Shown here: piece after piece, positions 53,701 to 64,000 of the stretch
How the letters are laid out: every line of letters begins with the position of its first letter
Numbering within the stretch: position 1 is the stretch's first letter
Source: Adineta vaga
Lineage: Eukaryota; Rotifera
Length of the DNA stretch: 64,000 nt
Assembly (NCBI GenBank): GCA_021613535.1
Contig: CP075495.1
Location: forward strand, 992,001 to 1,056,000
Direction: 5' to 3'
The notes under the pieces: model-generated
Seen by the model: only the letters and a program-made list of their open reading frames with translations
What the model was told of the DNA's origin: nothing
Database searches by the model: none
Translations under genes and position numbers: made by a program

Positions 53701-54618
53701 TCATACCGCTCGTGTAATAGTTTGAACTACTTGTTGCCTTAGTCCTTTTATCAGAGATGCTTTCAATGGATCGGTAAATTTCAAGATAATTATCATTATC
53801 AATACCAATGAGACATTAATGAAAATATAAGCAATACGAAAATGATATTTCGGTGGTGAACCGAAATATCCCATAAATATAAAGATTACATAGGGTAAAC
53901 CAAGTGCAACTAAAACGAACACAAGTATCACAATTCGATACACCATTTTCAGTTCTCGTTGTGCACGAATAAGAGTATTCGCAGGTGTGACATGTGTACT
54001 CATTTCTTTGACATATCGAACTAATTTCATATATATCAAAATGATACTATTCATCGGTAATAGATAAAGCAAAATGAGATTGTAAATTGAAATGTAAGAG
54101 AAATGAAGAGGCATTTGACAAATTTGATCATCTGGTAGATAAATAATTTCACCATTGAATAGATGAGGAAATGTACAAACAATACCACATATCCATGTTG
54201 AAATGACAAGACAAAGTTGAACTCGTTTTGTTTGCCAATATAATCGTGTTGGATAAACAGCAGTAACATATCGATAGATAGCTTGAAGAAGATAAGAATA
54301 GTTTTGTGTAAAACATGTTATATAACTGATATATCCACGAAAAATACAAAACGAATCGGCATATTGACTTTGTTTGAGATCGTTCTGTAATGTAAAAACC
54401 ATTGCCCATAAGATGGCAACTGCAAATAAAAGTTCAGCTAGACAAGAGTTTGCCACTAACAACATTGGAATAGTATGACATGTTTTATTATAAACGATAA
54501 TGATGAGAAAAAATGATGATAATAGAATGACCAAAGTAAGACAACTAATATTGAGAATATCAAATGGAATAAACCATGATTCAATATTGGGCACTATTGA
54601 AGTGTTAGTATAGATCAT
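53701..54618 (-). CDS. 7TM receptor, array member 3
   Basis: 305 residues, ATG at 54618. The N-terminal two thirds are nearly identical to member 2. Differences concentrate after TM4: MPLHFSYISIYNLILLYLLP, and loop 3 VRYVKEMSTHVTPANTLIRA in place of LRYVKDMGTRIIPVNTLVRA, before rejoining at RIVILVFVLVALGLPYVIFI. The tail reads ASLIKGLRQQVVQTITRAV. The 5' flank equals that of member 2 for about 220 bp. All seven TM segments and both disulphide Cys are intact. Confidence 0.85.
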   Translation of the reverse strand: MIYTNTSIVPNIESWFIPFDILNISCLTLVILLSSFFLIIIVYNKTCHTIPMLLVANSCLAELLFAVAILWAMVFTLQNDLKQSQYADSFCIFRGYISYITCFTQNYSYLLQAIYRYVTAVYPTRLYWQTKRVQLCLVISTWICGIVCTFPHLFNGEIIYLPDDQICQMPLHFSYISIYNLILLYLLPMNSIILIYMKLVRYVKEMSTHVTPANTLIRAQRELKMVYRIVILVFVLVALGLPYVIFIFMGYFGSPPKYHFRIAYIFINVSLVLIMIIILKFTDPLKASLIKGLRQQVVQTITRAV

Positions 54619-56481
54619 TTTTAGATTTCAAAGTGAAATTAAAGATAAAAATCTTTATGGGGAAAATATTCTGTTTAGTTTTTAACGGATAATTACCTGA
54701 TAACAAGTATAAAAGAAATGGAATGATTTAAATGTACTGTTGTGGCATTTTCATTTCTTTATTTGCGTGATTTGTATAGAAGAAAAGATGTAATTAGTAT
54801 AGCTTTTTCTTTTTTTTCTTCTAATTTCTGCTAGAATAATTATTTAATTAAAAGTCTGAGTAGAAATAGACTGAAATATTAATCTGACTTTTACCTGACA
54901 TAATATCATGCTTGTTGCTCCAAAGAAAACTAATTAAATTTTGAAATTTCAAAGAGTGTCTAACTCACTTAAAATCAGTCTAAATGTTTCAGGAACTTTC
55001 CTTGATGAGAAAGACATAATCGAAACGTTGGAAAGAAATTGAAAACTAATCGAGAAAAGTAATAAGTATTTATGTCTCGATACAGAATCAATAACGACGA
55101 TTCAAACGCAAAGTATTAGAATTAATATGAAGCTTATAATCCGCACTATAAATATTACTGTCTAAGATGTATGCGCATGTACTGAAAAGGATGGAGTCTA
55201 TTTTTGTACTTACTGTTTGACGGGGAAATGAAGGATAATATAATAGTACGATTTAATTATTAAATATAGAACTGCTACAAGAAATATATTAGATTTTGAA
55301 TAAAAAGTCACAGATTTTATTCGAAGGTTCGAGAAGAAATTTTTAGTGTCATGAAAAACAAATAGAAAGCAATGAAATTACCCTCTATGTATATAGGTCA
55401 AAAACACATTCTCGTAAACGACTGTTTTTAAAGATTTACAGTCATAAATATATAGATATCCCTACTATTTGTTGAACTTTCATGTTAGACTACTTTTGAA
55501 TTAGATATTTACATGTGTCTTCAATTCTGATGCTATTCCTTTACTCATTGTATAGTGTAATTTTAATGCAATTCATGCATGTATGTTCTATAATGTGTCT
55601 ATCGTTTTAACAAAATAATTATGATGGACTAAGTGCTACAGATATGCCATTCAGAAGGTTCACTTTACACGTTCGAAGTATGTAGTATACCATATAGAGT
55701 CGATAACCTTCGGATAAGAGAAATCGAAACACAATCAGACAAAATATCAGAGCACATTTTAAGACTATCTATACAATTAAGTTTCAACATGTCAACGTTT
55801 CCTTTATAGTTTTATCTCGGTAAAGATTTTTTTTCTTTTCTTGTAGTTCATTTGGACATCAAAACAATCATGTTCAATAAATAAAAATGGTATGTCGATG
55901 AATATAACGATTGAATTACCTTGATGGTTAATAGAAACAAGTACATTTATTTATAGCTCCTTTCCGTCTCCGTTATGGCACGAGACAATCAAAGAGATAA
56001 CGAATTTGTACTGAGTTTATTTACCAATTCAAAGAAACATATTATCTTGTGAGTTAATCACATGTTTCTTTTTAACACCCTCACTTACACCCTTTTCTTT
56101 GAGGGAGCAAGTTCCGGAATTATTCTATAATCTGAAATCTTCTACTTATGGTTGGATAAAATAGAGTATTTTATCTAATCAAACATATCACAGTTAGTTT
56201 AATCCTGTTCAAAGAATTTGTCTACAAGAAATTAAAAGTATTCAATATATTTTCTTTATTTGTCACTAATAATGAAACGATATCAACATATATTTGTCCT
56301 TCAAATTCATTTCCACTATATTCTTAAATATTTTAACTTCATATACCTAGTTAACTGACTAACTATATACGTACAAGTAATAATACACACGGATATTAAA
56401 TTCAATCTTTGCTCAGCCTCATCATTATTGTAGATATTACAATGACGTCTTTTATTTGGAAATAAGAATTCTGAAAACTTT
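54619..56481. other. Spacer between receptor genes 3 and 4
   Basis: The first 220 bp duplicate the 5' flank of member 2. The remainder is AT-rich with no gene; a G-rich tract on the minus strand (complement of AACACCCTCACTTACACCC) lies at 56074-56092. Confidence 0.45.
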
Positions 56482-57417
56482 TCAAAATGGATATGTTACT
56501 GGTACTACAGCCGTATTGAATCGTCGCTGTCCTCGTTTAAATCGGTTTATGATCAATGTTTTCAATGGATCGGTAAATTTCAAGATAATTATCATTATCA
56601 ATACCAATGAGACATTAACGAAAATATAAGCAATACGAAAATGATATTTCGGTGGTGAACCGAAATATCCCATAAATATAAAGATTGTATAGGGTAAACC
56701 AAGTGCAACTAAGACAGACACTAGTATCACGATTCGATGCACCATTTTCAGTTCTCGTTGTGCACGAACAAGAGTATTCACAGGTATGATGCGTGTGCCC
56801 ATGTCTTTGACATATCGAAGTAATTTCATATATATCAAAATGATACCATTCATCGGTAATAGATAAAGCGCAATGACATTGTAAACTGAGATGTAAGAGA
56901 AATGAAGAGGCATTTGACAAATTTGATCATCTGGTAGATAAATGATTTCACCATTGAATAGATGAGGAAATGTACAAACAATACCACATATCCATGTTGA
57001 AATGACAAGACAAAGTTGAACTCGTTTTGTTTGCCAATATAATCGTGTTGGATAAACAGCAGTAACATATCGATAGATAGCTTGAAGAAGATAAGAATAG
57101 TTTTGTGTAAAACATGTTATATAACTGATATATCCTCGAAAAATGCAAAACGAATCGGCATATTGACTTTGTTTGAGATCATTTTGTAATGTAAAAACCA
57201 TTGCCCATAAGACGGCACCTGAAAATAAAAGTTCAGCTAGACAAGAGTTTGCCACTAACAACATTGGAATAGTATGACATGTTTTATTATAAATGATAAT
57301 GATGAGAAAAAATGATGATAATAGAATGACCAAAGTAAGACAACTAATATTGAGAATATCAAATGGAATAAACCATAATTCTAAGTGGATAATGGTTAAG
57401 TTATTTTCACTTGTCAT
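56482..57417 (-). CDS. 7TM receptor, array member 4
   Basis: 311 residues, ATG at 57417. The first 14 residues (MTSENNLTIIHLEL) and the 5' flank are unrelated to members 2 and 3. From WFIPFDILNISCLTLVILLS onward the sequence is almost identical to them, with the loop-3 version of member 2 (MGTRIIPVNTLVRA) but the LHFSYIS version of member 3. After KFTDPLK it diverges again (TLIINRFKRGQRRFN). The structure is therefore a homogenised core inside an older, independent gene. YRY at TM3, conserved Cys pair, no lesion. Confidence 0.85.
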   Translation of the reverse strand: MTSENNLTIIHLELWFIPFDILNISCLTLVILLSSFFLIIIIYNKTCHTIPMLLVANSCLAELLFSGAVLWAMVFTLQNDLKQSQYADSFCIFRGYISYITCFTQNYSYLLQAIYRYVTAVYPTRLYWQTKRVQLCLVISTWICGIVCTFPHLFNGEIIYLPDDQICQMPLHFSYISVYNVIALYLLPMNGIILIYMKLLRYVKDMGTRIIPVNTLVRAQRELKMVHRIVILVSVLVALGLPYTIFIFMGYFGSPPKYHFRIAYIFVNVSLVLIMIIILKFTDPLKTLIINRFKRGQRRFNTAVVPVTYPF

Positions 57418-58082
57418 TTTGATGAAATCAAAGAGAATAGTGATAGAATGAGTTCATTCTTAAACATATATATCTATTCTCATGAACAGAAGACATTTCT
57501 TTCTATTATTAACATCCTGTTTAGTCTAGAAGTGTAATTAAGCTCTAGTTTTCCTATTTTCCGTCATTACGTTGAAGACTGAAAAAAATAAGCTGTGTTA
57601 ATAAGTATTAATGCGAAAAAAGAACGTAAAATGTTTTTTTTTAATTTACTTACAGAAAATCATTCTAGATTGAAACAATTCTTATAATAGAATAAAAAAT
57701 GTAGAATTATAAATGATCATTTAATGATTAATACATTTCTTAAAAAGAATTAATCAAAATCTTTTTGAAAAGTTTCTATAGAAATAGTTTAGAATTAATA
57801 TAAATATTTCTACTTATTTCACATAGAGATAATTTTCTTTGCACTTTAAGATTATAGACATATCACATGGGTATACGTAATGAAGAACGAACGATCTTTC
57901 TAGTTTTTTTTACACCCACACCCTATTGAAATCAATTTTTAAGTTTCAAATGAATCTATCTTTTACTATTGAAGAGAAAATTCAATAAAGAATCAATTCA
58001 TTGTAAATTTTATTCTCTATCAAAAGCAAATACATATACAAAGACAAAAACAACAGAAGTTTTGTTTTCCAAGTCAATTTAT
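57418..58082. other. Spacer, no gene
   Basis: AT-rich; contains TACACCCACACCCT at 57911-57924, a telomere-like tract on the opposite strand. No coding signal. Confidence 0.45.
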
Positions 58083-60405
<2,323 letters not shown>

Positions 60406-61472
60406 GGGAATCGTCTTTGATGAATTATTCTTGAATGTAACATATGGAAGTCATTTGTAGTATTTCCACACAGTTATCAATTGAAGCAATTATGATGAAG
60501 AGAACGAGAGAGAGAGAGAGAGAAGAGAAAAGAAAGAAAGAAAATCGATCGCTTTTTCTTTCTCGTTTATAAAACGTTCGTTTTTTTTTCTCTTCTAAAG
60601 TATATAATTTATCGATATATTTTTCTTTGTTTGATCAACGATATACTTGAATTCTCAATAACTATGTCATTGTTAATCGTTTGTCGGCAAATACTAATGA
60701 TGTTGATTATAATATCAACATGAGTGAATCGTCTTGGAACAAGAAGAATATTTTCTTTTACATATCGATAGTTCTAGTGTAATAATTAAGTTGCTTTCAG
60801 TTAATTCAATTGATTATCAAACCAATCGATCTATAGAAAATAAATTCATCTGGATTTTCACCTATAATCTTATTACATATGTCAGATTATTTATCGAAGA
60901 AAAGAAAGAATTATTGATGACGAATGTATATACGATCGAAATTAATTAATCGATCGTGTATTTAAGAAAAGTTTTTCTTCATGTCGCTTGTCATCTCTCA
61001 AGAGAAACAAACATCGAAATGAATATCAATTAAAGAATAAAAAAAAAAGAAAGAAGAATTGAACTTCGAAGAGAATTTCTACAGAGAAATCATTCTTATA
61101 TTAACTATACTATAATATATTTTCAAATAATCAATCAACTAGTGACATCTATATAAAAAAATCTTTGTTATTTTTTCAAAGAATTAATTCATTATAGAAA
61201 ATAAATAATTCTTTTTAAATTTCTAAATTTTCTTTGAGAAAAAAAAATCAAAGGTCAAAAATGAAAGTTTGATTAGTATTGATAAAATATCAAATGAATG
61301 AAGGCCAATACTTTCCATTGGATCGGTCATATTGTTCTTTTCCTCTTTCTTTCATATTTCATCACAAGTAATGTATGACCTTATAAAATAAAAAAGAAGA
61401 AGAAAAAGAAGATAAATCTTCCATTGTTCAAATACAAAAACTAAATTATCATTTTAGAATCGTTTTTCGACT
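60406..61472. other. Intergenic between divergent esterase and DEK/SWIB genes
   Basis: No gene. It holds the GA run at 60506-60522 and AT-rich sequence. A 71-codon non-ATG ORF at 60734-60949 has no protein character. Confidence 0.5.
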
Positions 61473-62390
61473 ATGGATATCGGCGCTGATAAGTTGCGTC
61501 GTGAAATTCAGAACATTCTTAAAGATGCTGATTTAAATACTTTATCATCAAAAAAAGTTCGACAAATGCTTGAAGCATTATTTAAATGTGATTTTACTGA
61601 ACGAAAGAAAGAAATTGATGATATTCTTATGGCAGAAATCACGACACGTGATACAAATCAAACCAATAATGATGAAGAAGATGAACAAGTTGAAACATCA
61701 GATGATGAAAAACCTGCACCATCAAATATGAAAAAATCGAAAAAACAACAACGACGAACGAATCATAATATTCAACAGATAGCGAAATCCGATGAAGAAT
61801 TAGCAATGGAAATTCATCAACAAGAAAATCGACCTAGTCTAAGACATTCAAGACCAGTTGTAAATTATAATTTTGATTTATTATCATTTTAATAAATAAT
61901 TTCAATATTCTAGAAAACAACAAGTTCAATATCCAATAAAAAATCTTCATCAGTGAAATCTGAACGACGAAAAACTTCGTATAATAAAGAATTAGATTTA
62001 AGTGATCAATTAGCTAATGTAGTTGGTGGAAATCAAGTAATAATAGAATTTTAAATTTTATTTCAATACTTAGTTTTTCATTTTCAAGATGCCACGTTCA
62101 GAAGTTGTTAAACGTATGTGGGCTTATTTTAAAGAACATAATTTATTGGTAAATTCTTTCTTTAAATTTATTTTCAATCGATTCTCTTCTTTTTTCTTCT
62201 TCTTAGGATCCACATAATAAACAATTTGTAAATTGTGATGAAACACTTGCGAAATTATTTGGTAAAATTTCAATTATTAAAATTCATTCTTCATTTCTAT
62301 TCATTAATTATTTTAGGTCGAAAACGTATTCGTGCATTTGGTATGCTCAAAGATTTAACAAAACATATGAGTGATCCGGATAAACAATAA
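61473..62390 (+). CDS. DEK-C / SWIB-MDM2 domain chromatin protein (UAF30-like)
   Basis: Five exons: 61473-61859, 61914-62036, 62089-62148, 62207-62261, 62317-62390; introns of 52-58 nt; 232 residues. Residues 1-58 (LRREIQNILKDADLNTLSSK, KVRQMLEALFKCDFTERKKE) are a DEK C-terminal-type helical domain. An acidic Asp/Glu and then basic Lys/Arg linker follows. The last 85 residues form a SWIB/MDM2 domain: LDLSDQLANVVGGNQMPRSE, VVKRMWAYFKEHNLLDPHNK, QFVNCDETLAKLFGRKRIRA, FGMLKDLTKHM. This is the layout of yeast UAF30/Tri1 and related nuclear transcription cofactors. It looks intact and is probably a conserved housekeeping gene. Confidence 0.9.
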
Positions 62391-62857
62391 AGACTTGTTT
62401 TCTTTTCTTCTTGTTGCTGTGATAGAGTTGATATCTTTTTAATATAAAAAGATCAAATTCAGTTCTTCCGAGATCACTCTACATATGAATATACATATAT
62501 ATATATATACACAACCTTTTTTTTCTTTGTTGTTGTTGTTATTGTTTGTTTTGTTTTTCTTTTCTTTCTTTTTTTTTGGTGCCACCAAAAACATTATGTC
62601 TCGTTTGTTTTGTAGAACTGCTTTCATTGTAGCGTGTTTGTATATAGATATATATACATTAACTTTTGTTCATTTATTCTATTCAGTTTCTTGTTTGTAG
62701 ATGAGAAAACAAAGAAATTTTCTATGAAGAAGAAAAAAAAAGATGAATGTTTTGTTTTTTAAATGAAAAACTATTGATTAAGATCATTAAACATATATTT
62801 ATAACAATCACTATTTCTAATTAAAGAATTTATTTTAACAATATTTTATTGATAATT
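62391..62857. other. Convergent intergenic region
   Basis: 3' ends of the SWIB and NHL genes face each other. Contains a short TA run near 62497-62509 and T-rich stretches; no gene. Confidence 0.5.
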
Positions 62858-64000
62858 TTAATCTGAAAAATATTTACATAATTGAATAATTCGATGATTC
62901 CACATATCAACAATATAAAGATTTCCATTACAATCGATTGATAAACCTCGAGGACAAGATAATTTATTTGCTTTTTTATCTTCATCTTTACCACCAAGAA
63001 GAATAAAACTTTCTTTACTTTCTTCATACCAACACATTATTCGATTATTCCAACAATCTGATATATAAATTCGACGTTTATGATCAACAACAATTCCTTG
63101 AGGATTATCTAATTGATTCAGATTTTTTCCATCACCATTTCCACCAGCAACAATAATTCCTTCTTTTGCACGTTTTTTCCATTTCATTACACGATTATTC
63201 GAACTATCTGAGATATAAATCGATTGATTTTCATTAATAAAAAGAAAAGTTGGACCATTAAGTTGATTCAATTCACTTCCTTTACCATTTCCACCAGCAA
63301 CTATACATTGTTCATGTTCTCCATGTTTTAATCGTATAATTTGATCATTTTTATAATCTGAAACATAAATAAATCCAAGTTTATCCATTGTTAAACCATA
63401 ACAATCAATATTTTCAATAAGAATTTCTTGTTGATATTGATTTAACCATCGTATAACACGTTGATTTCTTTGGTCAGAAATAATTAATGAATTATTTTGT
63501 TTATCAACAAGTAGATCAATTGGTCGATTCAATTGTCCATTTCCACCAACAAGAATTCTTCCTAATTTTTCATCCGATTTCCATTCAACAATTCGATCAT
63601 TTTCAAAATCAGTTATATAAACTGTTTTCTCTTCATTAACAAAAATTCCTTGAGGACCAGATAATTGATTTAATTCACAACCTTTACCATTTCCACCAGC
63701 GATTGTTATAATTTGTTGTTTTCTCATTCCATTCGATGGTATTGGTGCTTTTAACTAAAAGAAAAACAAATATGATTCAATTCAATTTGAAAAAACAAAC
63801 AAATACCTTATTCAAAAATGATTCATAGATTTCTTTATGTTTTTGTGGAGTACTAATTCCTAGATCACTACTTTCCGGTTGAATATCACATGGATTTGAT
63901 TGATTCTAAAGAATAACAAAAGAATATTTGTTTTTTCGAACTAATAGAATTTGTTTACATAAAAAGGATTTTGATTAATTTCTTGAACACCTTTATGAAT
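62858..64000 (-). CDS. NHL-repeat protein, 5' part off the window
   Basis: Minus strand, at least three exons. The first visible one ends IHKGVQEINQNPFY (donor near 63959). The second, 63905-63807, encodes NQSNPCDIQPESSDLGISTP then QKHKEIYESFLNK. The third, from about 63755 to 62858, starts LKAPIPSNGMRKQQ and carries six NHL blades: ITIAGGNGKGCELNQLSGPQ, GIFVNEEKTVYITDFENDRI, LLVDKQNNSLIISDQRNQRV, FLFINENQSIYISDSSNNRV, GIVVDHKRRIYISDCWNNRI, GLSIDCNGNLYIVDMWNHRI. It is the same propeller type as the 8.7 kb gene, but this copy is intact in what can be seen. The N-terminal domain lies outside the window. Confidence 0.85.

Overview
The window looks like nuclear DNA of a bdelloid rotifer (Adineta, Rotaria or Philodina type). 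It is strongly AT-rich. It has short spliceosomal introns of about 45-75 bp with clean GT..AG ends, and eukaryotic gene families that are expanded in bdelloids: NHL-repeat proteins, arginine ADP-ribosyltransferases (ART), F-box proteins, kelch proteins and tandem 7TM receptors. There is also much duplicated and decaying sequence. No operons, rRNA, tRNA or CRISPR are visible. The genus cannot be settled from sequence alone.

Layout. 0-5 kb: a partial endonuclease/exonuclease/phosphatase gene at the left edge, a 7TM receptor and an F-box protein. 5-11.6 kb: a graveyard holding a LamG pseudogene with three stops, a frameshifted 7TM gene, a decayed B-box/NHL gene, an NHL scrap and a kelch-gene scrap. 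11.8-16.4 kb: a microbial-type PARG-like macrodomain protein, a MAM-domain surface protein, a membrane-anchored serine protease and a claudin-like protein. 16.9-26.2 kb: a family of two-TM Cys-rich proteins (a broken single-unit copy, then an intact 1256-residue three-unit copy) and a kelch gene whose 5' end occurs three times in the window. 26.6-34.2 kb: an ART, a GFA/CENP-V enzyme, a 2-TM zinc-ribbon protein, a phospholipase D and a TIR-ART fusion gene. 35.6-38.4 kb: a TPR/ART pseudogene and a P-loop GTPase. 38.6-44.2 kb: two tandem PAN-like/NHL secreted proteins separated by an internally deleted Tc1/mariner element. 44.7-46.9 kb: a kinase relic and an ankyrin protein. 47-57.4 kb: a long inverted repeat and four 7TM receptor genes in tandem, three nearly identical. 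58-64 kb: a cholinesterase-like gene with a 2-nt frameshift, a DEK-C/SWIB chromatin protein and an NHL gene running off the right edge.

Themes. First, NAD+/ADP-ribose chemistry recurs: one PARG-like hydrolase, one intact ART, one TIR-ART fusion and one ART pseudogene. The TIR-ART fusion joins two NAD+-using folds in one spliced reading frame and is the most interesting gene here. Second, recent duplication and patchwork identity (7TM array, NHL pair, internal repeats of the 1256-residue gene) suggest active gene conversion. Third, many broken genes and scattered short G-rich TGTGGG-like tracts would fit a subtelomeric or accessory region, though that is inference. Exon junctions were chosen by eye from splice consensus, reading phase and family alignment.
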